This document shows positions 1 to 5,696 of a stretch of DNA of 6,779 nucleotides, piece by piece; position 1 is the first letter of the stretch; the number at the start of each line of letters is the position of its first letter. The translations under genes and the position numbers were made by a program. Below the pieces are notes generated by a model. That model saw only the letters and a list, made by a program, of their open reading frames with translations. It was not told where the DNA came from and did no database searches. The DNA comes from Candidatus Bathyarchaeota archaeon. GTDB taxonomy: Archaea; Thermoproteota; Bathyarchaeia; 40CM-2-53-6. Location: positions 4,174 through 10,952 of the forward strand of contig VBBB01000101.1 of assembly GCA_005882955.1 (NCBI GenBank), given 5' to 3'.

Positions 1-2
1 AA

Positions 3-674
3 CTAGCGGGTCCGAACACGGCGGGACTGATGATTACGAATCCCAACACGTTAGGAATTTTCGAGAAGAATATTCTCGAAATCGCAAAGATCGTCCACCA
101 GGCAGGGGGCTTGCTCTACTATGATGGAGCGAATTTCAATCCATTGCTTGGAAAGGTCCGACCGGGCGACATGGGCTTCGACATTGTCCACCTGAATCTT
201 CACAAGACTTTCGCGACTCCACACGGGGGTGGAGGCCCGGGCGCGGGCCCAGTGGGCGTGACCAAAGAGCTGGAACGCTACTTGCCGATTCCCTTGATAG
301 GATTTGATGGGAAGAAGTATTTCTACGATTACAATGTTCCAGATACGGTCGGAAAGATCAGAGCGTTCCACGGCAACATTGGAATTCTCGTCCGCGCCTA
401 TGCATACATCACGAGCCTGGGTGCGGAGGGACTCAAGACAGTCGCAGAGACGGCGGTCCTCAACACGAACTACATTTTGTCTCGGATTCTAGCAAGCGGC
501 ACATACGACCTTCCCTTCGCTCGAGCTAGGAAGCACGAGTTTGTTCTCAGTGCAAAGAAGCTCTACGATTCAACAGGGGTTAGGGCGATGGATCTTCAAA
601 GGCGTCCACGCTCCGACCACATATTTTCCGCAGATCGTGGACGAAGCTCTGATGGTGGAAGTTCCAGAGACTGA
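3..674 (+). CDS. gcvPB: Glycine dehydrogenase (decarboxylating) subunit 2, first part (5' cut by window edge, frame broken near 594-600)
   Basis: This is the PLP-binding beta subunit of the two-subunit P-protein of the glycine cleavage system. With GcvPA it decarboxylates glycine and passes aminomethyl to the lipoyl H-protein in the cytoplasm. Reading from position 3, the frame gives [19 protein letters not shown], then YYDGAN, then [19 protein letters not shown], which holds the PLP Schiff-base lysine (codon 204-206) and the glycine-rich stretch typical of the family. The upstream part, roughly the first third, lies outside the window. The frame stays family-like through HEFVLSAKK and TGVRAMD (to 593), then becomes unrelated sequence and stops at 674. 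The rest of the protein continues in another frame from about 598. Identification is secure; whether the break is biological or an assembly error is not. Confidence 0.9.
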   Translation, partial: LAGPNTAGLMITNPNTLGIFEKNILEIAKIVHQAGGLLYYDGANFNPLLGKVRPGDMGFDIVHLNLHKTFATPHGGGGPGAGPVGVTKELERYLPIPLIGFDGKKYFYDYNVPDTVGKIRAFHGNIGILVRAYAYITSLGAEGLKTVAETAVLNTNYILSRILASGTYDLPFARARKHEFVLSAKKLYDSTGVRAMDLQRRPRSDHIFSADRGRSSDGGSSRD

Positions 675-930
675 GAGTCTTGCAGATCTAGATCAACTAG
701 TTGAGGCTCTTCTCGGAGTGTATCGTGAAGCTCAGACTAATCCAGAACTCGTGAAGGATGCGCCGCACTATGCATCCGTCAGGCGGATCGATGATGTGAA
801 AGCCTCTCATCCGAAGACTCTGACACTGCATTGGAACAATCCGACGTTATTGGAGAATCGCAAAGTCTCGAACGAAGAGATATCTTCCCAAGAGTCGAAG
901 TCGCGATTGACATCTCCGCCTAGCAGATAG
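598..930 (+). CDS. gcvPB: Glycine dehydrogenase subunit 2, C-terminal part (out of frame with the first part)
   Basis: This frame resumes the same protein with [20 protein letters not shown], then [16 protein letters not shown], which is the conserved C-terminal region of GcvPB (usual form GxHxPTxYFPxIVxEALMxEPTETES). It ends with [14 protein letters not shown] and a tail of about 30 residues not obviously conserved. No credible start codon or ribosome site lies near 598, so it is not an independent gene. It is the tail of the upstream fragment. Joined, the two parts give about 314 residues of a protein normally 470-520 long. Between the aspartate codon at 591-593 and the glycine codon at 601-603 there are 7 bases, where the family has about 8 codons. 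Confidence 0.85.
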   Translation, partial: KGVHAPTTYFPQIVDEALMVEVPETESLADLDQLVEALLGVYREAQTNPELVKDAPHYASVRRIDDVKASHPKTLTLHWNNPTLLENRKVSNEEISSQESKSRLTSPPSR

Positions 931-958
931 TTAACGCGCGAGTCTCCCGTTTGGACAA

Positions 959-987
959 ATGCGTGCTTCGCATGACCCTACTATTTT
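959..987 (+). terminator. Possible hairpin-plus-T-run terminator after gcvPB
   Basis: ATGCG (959-963) and CGCAT (969-973) are perfect inverted arms around a 5-base loop, followed ten bases later by TTTT (984-987). It sits 29 bases after the gcvPB stop. Archaeal termination relies mostly on T-rich stretches, and this one is short and merges with a TATA-like box, so the call is tentative. Confidence 0.3.
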
Positions 988-993
988 ATAAAT
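984..993 (+). promoter_or_regulatory. Upstream TATA-like box
   Basis: TTTTATAAAT resembles an archaeal TATA box and would place transcription start near 1015, about 70 bases before the ftsZ-like start. It may be a second, distal promoter for that gene. Confidence 0.35.
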
Positions 994-1050
994 GGATATG
1001 CACTTTGAGCTATTTCGTATTCGAATCGTAATACCTCTGCTTAGGATTCG

Positions 1051-1058
1051 TATATATC
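1051..1058 (+). promoter_or_regulatory. Proximal TATA box of the ftsZ-like gene
   Basis: TATATATC at 1051-1058 is followed about 26 bases downstream by the expected transcription start near 1080, only a few bases before the TTG at 1085. That spacing fits a leaderless or very short-leader archaeal mRNA and supports the chosen start. No Shine-Dalgarno sequence is visible before the TTG. Confidence 0.55.
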
Positions 1059-1084
1059 AAAGTCAGTAGTTTCACTGGGCTATC

Positions 1085-2128
1085 TTGTCGACTGAAGAAA
1101 TAGTCTCTCATCAGCCACTATCATCTCACAGCTCACAAGTAGCAATTGTTGGAGTAGGTGGAGCCGGTAACAATCTTCTGAGCCAGGCAATCGATGGAGG
1201 AATCAGTCCGAGAAACTGCGTAGCAGTGAACACTGATCGCGGCCAGTTATCAGAATCCAGAGCACGGAACAAGGTCCTTCTGGCCGACTCAACAGAGACT
1301 AACTCTCCATTGACGAGGCAGCGAGGTGGAGAAGGTCAACTGTTAGCATACAGAGTATCCCCGTTTACCCGGGAATCTGATTTCACAATTCTACTGACGG
1401 GTCTTGGAGGAGCGACCGGGACGAAGGCGGCTCCTCTGATCGCGCAGTGGCACCGAGACCGAGTCAGACCTATAGTGTCAGTAGTAGCCTTGCCTTTCAT
1501 CCATGAGCGAGAGAGACGCTTCGTGGCTCTTCGCGGTCTGAAGAAGATGGTCGAAGCATGCGATTGCACGGTCATTGTCGACAATTCTATCGAAAAGCCC
1601 GCTCTCCTAGATTCGAAAAGGGTCGCAGATGAAACAGCAGCACTCGCCGTGCGTGGTCTTTCAGAAGTGGTCGCTTCGAGCGACCAGATGATTAGTCATC
1701 AGATCCTCAACATCCTCTCATTGGGATCAGTTGCGACTGTATGCATCGGTCCAGTAGAATCGAAAGAAAGAGTCCAGTCAGCAGTATCAGACGCCCTAAC
1801 GACCCCATCTGCGAGTCTCCCGTTGACGAAAGCCAAAGGAGCTGTCCTCCTCTTCAGAGGAATCGAGCCACTCAATAATGGTCAAGCGGCCCAAGCCTAC
1901 GAAGCAATCTCGTCTCTGGTGGGTCATGACGTGGATTTCGTCCATGTGAGTACTAGATGTCAAGCACGATCGAGCTTGTCGATATTCTTGTCAGGATACA
2001 CTTACGACATGGCACTCGGAACCGTTGACGATCTTATCGAGGACTTGTACGATATGGAATATGGACTCGAATCAAAGGCGACTAGAGTCGGCGTGCGAAT
2101 GCCACTCTATGAGATGGAGCTGGCTTAG
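1085..2128 (+). CDS. Divergent FtsZ/tubulin-superfamily protein
   Basis: The 347-residue protein belongs to the FtsZ/CetZ/tubulin superfamily of nucleotide-binding, filament-forming proteins. The GTP-binding half is recognisable: T1 GVGGAGNN (residues 23-30), NTD (49-51), a T3-like RGGEG (80-84), the T4 signature LTGLGGATGTKAAP (104-117; canonical FtsZ has GGGTGTGAAP), VVALPF (133-138) and VIVDNS (163-168). The T7 loop, where FtsZ carries NxDxxD for hydrolysis in the neighbouring subunit, reads NILSLG at 209-214. It lacks both acidic residues and is about 8 residues shorter than expected. The C-terminal half keeps a loose FtsZ-like pattern and ends acidic (DDLIEDLYDMEYG, then YEMELA). The start is TTG, the first initiator after an in-frame stop at 1067 and placed correctly for the TATA box at 1051. 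It may bind nucleotide without normal GTPase cycling. Divergent FtsZ proteins occur in Nitrososphaeria that divide with the ESCRT-type Cdv system. The role here is unknown. Confidence 0.85.
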   Translation: MSTEEIVSHQPLSSHSSQVAIVGVGGAGNNLLSQAIDGGISPRNCVAVNTDRGQLSESRARNKVLLADSTETNSPLTRQRGGEGQLLAYRVSPFTRESDFTILLTGLGGATGTKAAPLIAQWHRDRVRPIVSVVALPFIHERERRFVALRGLKKMVEACDCTVIVDNSIEKPALLDSKRVADETAALAVRGLSEVVASSDQMISHQILNILSLGSVATVCIGPVESKERVQSAVSDALTTPSASLPLTKAKGAVLLFRGIEPLNNGQAAQAYEAISSLVGHDVDFVHVSTRCQARSSLSIFLSGYTYDMALGTVDDLIEDLYDMEYGLESKATRVGVRMPLYEMELA

Positions 2129-2136
2129 CCTACTCT

Positions 2137-2754
2137 TCATCTGATAATTTTTCGCACCCTATCACTGAAATGATAAGGTCGTCCTTCAGGAGCAACCTGT
2201 CCATTTCTTATAGCATTTAGAATTGAAGCAACGTTTCTCGATTCGACGTCAACAATCGTATAGGCCCTTCCGATTGTCTCCGGAATATGCGAATCGCTTC
2301 CGGCGGTTTGTGGCAGTTTCCTCTTCTCAGCGAAGCTTCTCGCTCGTTTCCAAGTGATGGAGTGGAGCATGCTAGCGGAGTTGATCACCTCGATCGCATC
2401 CGGCATGGTCGTTAGAATTTCTGGGTTTAGCGCTGAGCGAAGAAAGTCGTACGGATGTGCTACTATCGAGACGCCCCCCAGCCGCTTGATTTGCAAGATT
2501 GTTTCATCCGCGGACAATCGTCTCGGGACGGTGTCTGATACGCCGAGGCCGATAATGTGTCCATCACGGCTGGAGACTTCTATTCCGGGAATGATCAGTA
2601 CTTCTGAAGGAAAGTTTCTTGCTAACACGTTATGATCCGTTATCGCCAGCCCGTCGAGGCCTCTATCCTCACACCTTGGGACCAGTTCCTCTGGTCGCGT
2701 ATGAGCATCGGAAGATGCGGTTGTGTGGACGTGAAGGTCAAGCTTCAGCTTCAG
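2137..2754 (-). CDS. PHP-domain metallophosphoesterase, CTG start
   Basis: The 205-residue protein is a complete PHP domain, a metal-dependent phosphoesterase fold found in histidinol phosphatases, nucleoside-bisphosphate phosphatases, RNase AM (YciV) and polymerase proofreading domains. All metal-ligand motifs are visible: DLHVHT (residues 6-11), TDHN (39-42), GIEVS with E59, H66 in the following RDGH, AHPYD with H100, and SDSH with D154 and H156. The protein is shorter than YciV and has no extra domain. After an in-frame TGA at 2763-2761 there is no ATG, GTG or TTG before the catalytic motif. CTG at 2754 gives [11 protein letters not shown], exactly where family members start, with GTGA 6 bases upstream as a possible ribosome site. 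Starting at the first GTG (2628) would delete the catalytic HxH and TDH motifs, so that start is rejected. The gene overlaps the metG stop by 17 bases, implying co-transcription. Substrate unknown. Confidence 0.85.
   Translation of the reverse strand: MKLKLDLHVHTTASSDAHTRPEELVPRCEDRGLDGLAITDHNVLARNFPSEVLIIPGIEVSSRDGHIIGLGVSDTVPRRLSADETILQIKRLGGVSIVAHPYDFLRSALNPEILTTMPDAIEVINSASMLHSITWKRARSFAEKRKLPQTAGSDSHIPETIGRAYTIVDVESRNVASILNAIRNGQVAPEGRPYHFSDRVRKIIR
2148..2152 (+). terminator. Weak T-run after the ftsZ-like gene
   Basis: Five T residues follow the ftsZ-like stop by about 20 bases and lie inside the 3' end of the convergent PHP gene. Only 8 bases separate the two stop codons, so transcription from each side probably ends inside the other gene. 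There is no strong hairpin. Confidence 0.2.
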
Positions 2755-3943
2755 AAGTTGTCACATTCCGTATTTCTTCGAGTCTGGTTCGGAGATTTTG
2801 AGCTGACACTTTGTGGAAAAGTGGTTGCATTGGCTTGATCCTAGCACCGGGCCTCGCAGTGATCGCGCCTGCGAGTTTCCAGTTTGGCTTCTTTCCTTGA
2901 AAGATGCTTCGATGGATTCGTGTCGCAGTCATAGGGAGGAATGGTTGGAGTTGTATTCCAATGGTGCCAACAATCTGTGCAGCTAAGCCCAGGGTCTGAC
3001 CGGCTTCCGCGGGGTCTGTCTTGAAAGAGTGCCATGGTGCGCTCTCGTTCAGATAGCGGTTGCCTTCTCTTGCCAGTTGGACGACTTGTTCGAGGCCCTC
3101 TTTCAATCGGAACCGTTCAAACTTCTCGTCGAGACGTTTCGGCGATTCTTGAAGAATCTTGAAGATCGCTCTATCTCTCTCCTTGTCGGCGGCGAATTTC
3201 GGAATCTTATTCTTGAATCTTGTACTGATGAACGTGATGGTGCGATGAATAAAGTTGCCTAGCACGTCGTTGAGTTCTGTGTTGATCTTCCGTTCGAATT
3301 CTTCCCAGGTGAAGTTCGTGTCTCTCTGTTCGGGTCGTAGGCTGATGAGAGCGTAGCGCCAGTATTCTGCGTCCTCTAGCTCTAGTGCCTCATCTATCCA
3401 GACGCCGATCTTGCGGCTCTTGGAGAATCTTTGGCCTTCGAATTGTATGTATTCTGTGCTGGCTACTTCCCATGGTAGGTTGTATCCTTCGTGGCTGGCG
3501 AGTAGTAGGCCTGGGAATACGATGACGTGGAAGGGGATGTTGTCTTTGCCTATGAAGTGGATGTTGCGGCTGGCGGGGTCTAGCCAGTATTTCTTCCACT
3601 GGCCGGGTTTCTTGTTTTTTTCTGCCCATTCTTTGGCTGCGCTGATGTAGCCGAGGACTGCTTCCATCCAGACGTAGATGGTCTTGTCCTCGGCGCCTTT
3701 GAAGGGTGCGGGGATGCCCCAGGCTAGGTCGCGGGTTAGCGAGCGGGGTTTCAGTCCGTCTCTTATCCAGCTCAGGCTGAAGTTGCGCGCGTTCTCCGGG
3801 AGGTTCGGGTTCTCCTCAACGTACTTTTTCAATTGGTCTGAAAGTTTGGGGAGGTCGAAGAACCAGCTGGCTGATTCTTTCATTACAGGTGTGCTGTGGT
3901 CGAGGACGCAGTATGGATTGATCAGGTCCTTCGGGTCGAGTGC
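2738..3943 (-). CDS. metG: Methionyl-tRNA synthetase, C-terminal part (out of frame with the N-terminal part)
   Basis: This frame carries the second two-thirds of archaeal MetRS, which charges tRNA-Met with methionine. In order it shows [12 protein letters not shown] (end of the zinc-binding insertion, from 3943), [19 protein letters not shown] with [12 protein letters not shown], the KMSKS-type loop [18 protein letters not shown] at the start of the helical anticodon-binding domain, and [13 protein letters not shown] with a final [12 protein letters not shown] helix. It ends at a TGA inside the start of the PHP gene. No C-terminal EMAP/dimerisation domain is fused. The first ATG is at 3883, but homology extends 20 codons further upstream, so this is not a natural start. 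With the N-terminal part and about 6 missing codons, the reconstructed enzyme would be about 561 residues, normal for the family. Confidence 0.9.
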   Translation of the reverse strand, partial: ALDPKDLINPYCVLDHSTPVMKESASWFFDLPKLSDQLKKYVEENPNLPENARNFSLSWIRDGLKPRSLTRDLAWGIPAPFKGAEDKTIYVWMEAVLGYISAAKEWAEKNKKPGQWKKYWLDPASRNIHFIGKDNIPFHVIVFPGLLLASHEGYNLPWEVASTEYIQFEGQRFSKSRKIGVWIDEALELEDAEYWRYALISLRPEQRDTNFTWEEFERKINTELNDVLGNFIHRTITFISTRFKNKIPKFAADKERDRAIFKILQESPKRLDEKFERFRLKEGLEQVVQLAREGNRYLNESAPWHSFKTDPAEAGQTLGLAAQIVGTIGIQLQPFLPMTATRIHRSIFQGKKPNWKLAGAITARPGARIKPMQPLFHKVSAQNLRTRLEEIRNVTTSEAEA

Positions 3944-4406
3944 ACTGGTCTCCTCGGGCGGGGATATAGTGGCAGTATGGACATTCTCCTTCTACGAACC
4001 TGTCTGGCAGGAAGCGCTTGTCGTTTTCGCAGTATGGCAGGATAATGTTCTGTTTGAAGACGTATCCGTTCTTGTCCAGGGTCCGGTAGAATTCTTGGAC
4101 GAACTTCTTGTGGACTGGGCTCTCGGTGCGGGTGTAGTTGTCGAATTGTATGTTGAACTGTTTGATGCTGCGGGTGAAAATTCGGTGATACTGGTTGGTT
4201 AGTTGACGCGGTGTGATCTTGCGTTTTATTGCTTCAACTTCTATTGGTGCGCCGTGTTCGTCGCTGCCAGACACCATGACCACGTCTTCGCCTTTCAATC
4301 TCAAGTAGCGAGCATAGACATCTGCTGAGAGAAGGTGTGTGAAGGTTCCTAGGTGGGGTCTGTCGTTGACGTAGGGCCATGCGCTGCAGACTACCCATCT
4401 TCCCAG
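3816..4406 (-). CDS. metG: Methionyl-tRNA synthetase, N-terminal part (CTG start, frame broken near 3944)
   Basis: This frame holds the Rossmann catalytic part: [19 protein letters not shown] with the HIGH-type motif, [29 protein letters not shown], and the zinc-binding insertion CPYC (C142, C145) ... GDQC (C155). After Q154 (3947-3945) the frame leaves the family and stops at 3816; the true continuation begins at 3943 in another frame. There is no ATG, GTG or TTG between the upstream in-frame stop (4502-4500) and the first conserved residues. CTG at 4406 gives [12 protein letters not shown], the family-typical start, and GGAGGA (4422-4417) lies 10 bases upstream. The gene diverges from aIF2 beta and leads the PHP gene. 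MetRS is normally essential, so a truly broken sole copy would be surprising. Confidence 0.88.
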   Translation of the reverse strand: MGRWVVCSAWPYVNDRPHLGTFTHLLSADVYARYLRLKGEDVVMVSGSDEHGAPIEVEAIKRKITPRQLTNQYHRIFTRSIKQFNIQFDNYTRTESPVHKKFVQEFYRTLDKNGYVFKQNIILPYCENDKRFLPDRFVEGECPYCHYIPARGDQCTRPEGPDQSILRPRPQHTCNERISQLVLRPPQTFRPIEKVR

Positions 4407-4510
4407 TCGACTCTCGTCCTCCGCTCTAGATGTTCTTGGGTCTTGAGCTTTGGATAAGCGTTTGCGACCGGAATATCGTTGAAATAGGCCAACCGACCAT
4501 TACTAGTCAT
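4391..4510 (-). CDS. Small ORF (39 codons) upstream of and overlapping the metG start
   Basis: An ATG at 4510 opens 39 codons ([12 protein letters not shown]... to [10 protein letters not shown]) and stops at 4393-4391, overlapping the proposed metG start by 16 bases. I do not recognise the peptide. It could be chance, a leader peptide coupled to metG translation, or an N-terminal extension of MetRS separated by a further indel near 4398. Its ATG shares bases with the divergent aIF2 beta ATG (CATG at 4508-4511). The proposed metG TATA and Shine-Dalgarno sites lie inside it, which argues against it being a normal gene. Confidence 0.2.
   Translation of the reverse strand: MTSNGRLAYFNDIPVANAYPKLKTQEHLERRTRVDWEDG
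4417..4422 (-). promoter_or_regulatory. Shine-Dalgarno sequence supporting the metG CTG start
   Basis: GGAGGA on the minus strand matches the 3' end of 16S rRNA and ends 10 bases before CTG at 4406, the only initiator-like codon in the metG frame. The spacing is slightly long. Confidence 0.45.
4452..4457 (-). promoter_or_regulatory. Possible metG TATA-like box
   Basis: TTATCC on the minus strand, preceded by CGCAAACGC, would put transcription start near 4428. The resulting leader of about 22 bases would contain the GGAGGA site and end at CTG 4406. The box is a weak match. Confidence 0.3.
4471..4478 (+). promoter_or_regulatory. Possible TATA-like box for aIF2 beta-DUF424
   Basis: GAATATCG is the most AT-rich TATA-like element at a suitable distance. 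It would place transcription start near 4501, just ahead of the ATG at 4509. The match is weak and no Shine-Dalgarno sequence is visible before either candidate ATG. Confidence 0.3.
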
Positions 4511-4928
4511 GACGCTATCAATGAACGACTATGACGCCTTGTTGGATCGGGCATTATCGAAGATCACACAATCCACTGGCACCGGCGAGCGCTTCGAGCT
4601 GCCAATCGCTATGGTACAGATAATCGGGCAGAGGACGATTGTTGTGAATTTCTCTGATGTTGTTGATCGGTTGAACCGTGATCCGCATCACGTCTTGAAG
4701 TATCTGGCGAAGGAGATGGCTACGGCGGGGTCGTATGAGGGTGGTCGCGGCTACTTCCAGGGCAGGTTCTCGCGTGAGACGATTAACCGGCTGATCAGTG
4801 TCTACTCGAACAGGTTTGTTATCTGTCCAGTCTGTCACAGACCGGATACTCGTGTCGTCCGGGAGGGGCGATTGTCCTTCTTGGTCTGTGAAGCGTGTGG
4901 CGCGCGATCGTCAATCCTGACGACATAA
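4509..4928 (+). CDS. eif2b: Translation initiation factor aIF2 subunit beta
   Basis: The 139-residue protein is the beta subunit of archaeal initiation factor 2, the GTP-dependent heterotrimer that brings initiator Met-tRNA to the small ribosomal subunit. It shows the N-terminal helix (MNDYDALLDRAL), the central alpha-beta core with GERFELP, GQRTIVVNF, HVLKYLAKE and GRFSRETINRLI, and a C-terminal zinc ribbon with CPVC (C106, C109) and CEAC (C127, C130). The length is normal. The start at 4509 is the first ATG. A second in-frame ATG at 4521 (MNDYDALL) matches the usual family N-terminus and may be the real start, giving 135 residues. DUF424 follows after 10 bases, a common archaeal pairing, so the two are probably one transcript. 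Confidence 0.95.
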   Translation: MTLSMNDYDALLDRALSKITQSTGTGERFELPIAMVQIIGQRTIVVNFSDVVDRLNRDPHHVLKYLAKEMATAGSYEGGRGYFQGRFSRETINRLISVYSNRFVICPVCHRPDTRVVREGRLSFLVCEACGARSSILTT

Positions 4929-4938
4929 GGGGTGCTTC

Positions 4939-5238
4939 TTGGACCTCGTCTACGCCGCGTCCTACAAGACCGAAAAGGGCTTGCTGGTGGCGTGCTGCGA
5001 CGAGGAGTGTATGGGTCGCATCTTCCGCGAAGGACGACTCAAACTGGCGCCTGAATCCAAATTCTACGGGAGCGCAGTTGTAGGATTGACGGAAGCGGTT
5101 GTCTTGATGGTCGGTGCTGATATGCTGAATCTTGTTGGTAGAAAGGTAGTGGATGCGGCCATCAATAATGGACTGGTTCATCCGGACGCTGTCATAACCA
5201 TAGCCGGGGTCCCACACGTTCAGGTTATGAAACTCTAG
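4939..5238 (+). CDS. DUF424 family protein, TTG start
   Basis: This 99-residue protein matches the archaeal DUF424 family (COG2412) of unknown function. The family core is visible: an N-terminal strand (LVYAASYKTEKGLLVAC), then CDEECMGRIFREGRLKL, FYGS, a helix-strand segment, and a C-terminal hydrophobic AVITIAGVPHVQVMKL. The initiator is TTG at 4939, preceded by AAGGGGTG (4927-4934) as a Shine-Dalgarno site about 4 bases away. There is no earlier in-frame ATG or GTG. Its consistent placement after aIF2 beta suggests a translation-related role, but that is only inference. No catalytic motif or membrane segment is evident. Confidence 0.85.
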   Translation: MDLVYAASYKTEKGLLVACCDEECMGRIFREGRLKLAPESKFYGSAVVGLTEAVVLMVGADMLNLVGRKVVDAAINNGLVHPDAVITIAGVPHVQVMKL

Positions 5239-5287
5239 GATTTTCTGGAAAACGGTTTCTGTGTCGCGAGACTAGCACGCATACCCA

Positions 5288-5293
5288 TTTTTT
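5288..5293 (+). terminator. T-run terminator after DUF424
   Basis: Six consecutive T residues lie about 50 bases after the DUF424 stop, a typical archaeal oligo-T termination signal. A TTTT run also occurs just after the stop (about 5241). Confidence 0.45.
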
Positions 5294-5612
5294 CTAGAGG
5301 GTCCCGAGCTGACCATATTCTAAACGCGGACCCATCAACATCCCGCTAAGACGGGGCTATTCATCTCCAGTTGACATTAACATCGTTGTGGACCCTTAGC
5401 CGTTTTCTAGGCGTTTTCCTTGGGACTCGCAGGGAGATGGCTTTGGGGCTGCATTCCCTTCCCTCTGGCCCACCTGTAGATTTCGTTCCTTGACATGGCG
5501 AGACCTGCGTAGAAGATCGTGTCGAATAGAAGGAGAAAAGCGCAAACATGTTCCAGTATGCGGTCCGCTTAACCGCGAGTGGGATGCACGGACAAGGATG
5601 GAATGTTGCAAA

Positions 5613-5648
5613 TGTACAGAGTTGTACGTTGAATGCACTTGTGTACGT
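5613..5648. repeat. Three TGTAC elements upstream of the protease gene
   Basis: TGTAC occurs at 5613 (as TGTACA) and, extended to TGTACGT, at 5623 and 5642. The spacings are 10 and 19 bases, about one and two helical turns. ACGTAC at 5677-5682 is a related inverted copy. The array lies 50-85 bases before the protease ATG and could be an operator. Chance is not excluded. Confidence 0.25.
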
Positions 5649-5650
5649 GG

Positions 5651-5660
5651 AAGTTAAACG
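5651..5660 (+). promoter_or_regulatory. Weak TATA-like box for the protease gene
   Basis: AAGTTAAACG would give transcription start near 5681 and a leader of about 16 bases before the ATG at 5697. There is no strong TATA box or Shine-Dalgarno sequence nearer the start. Confidence 0.25.
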
Positions 5661-5696
5661 GTGATCCAAGGTCTTAACGTACTCTTTGAAAATTCT

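Larger units (their letters stand above)
5239..5696. other. Gene-poor intergenic region of about 460 bases
   Basis: No convincing gene is seen. The stretch holds the T-run at 5288-5293, an imperfect inverted pair GGGTCC (5299-5304) / GGACCC (5328-5333), a second GGACCC at 5390-5395, a small hairpin CCCG (5342-5345) / CGGG (5352-5355), and another hairpin GCGGT...ACCGC near 5560-5576. A 38-codon plus-strand ORF (5548-5664, MFQYAVRLTASGMHGQ...) has AGGAG 12 bases upstream, but the peptide is unrecognised and may be chance. No tRNA cloverleaf was found. The 3' part is presumably the regulatory region of the protease gene. Confidence 0.5.

Noticed and set aside
51..371. Minus-strand open frame across gcvPB
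   Set aside because: It lies opposite a strongly conserved coding frame and shows no recognisable domain.
2619..2838. Two short plus-strand open frames over the metG-PHP junction
   Set aside because: The minus strand there encodes the PHP active-site motifs and the MetRS C-terminus.
3678..4202. Long plus-strand open frame opposite metG
   Set aside because: The minus strand carries clear MetRS motifs throughout; this frame is low-complexity reading of the antisense.
5320..5520. Possible structured RNA or tRNA in the intergenic gap
   Set aside because: Only short isolated hairpins were found, with no cloverleaf, T-arm consensus or C/D box pairs.
5661..5696. GTG at 5661 as an earlier protease start
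   Set aside because: It would put VIQGLNVLFENS before the signal segment and would lie within or before the likely transcription start; ATG 5697 fits better.
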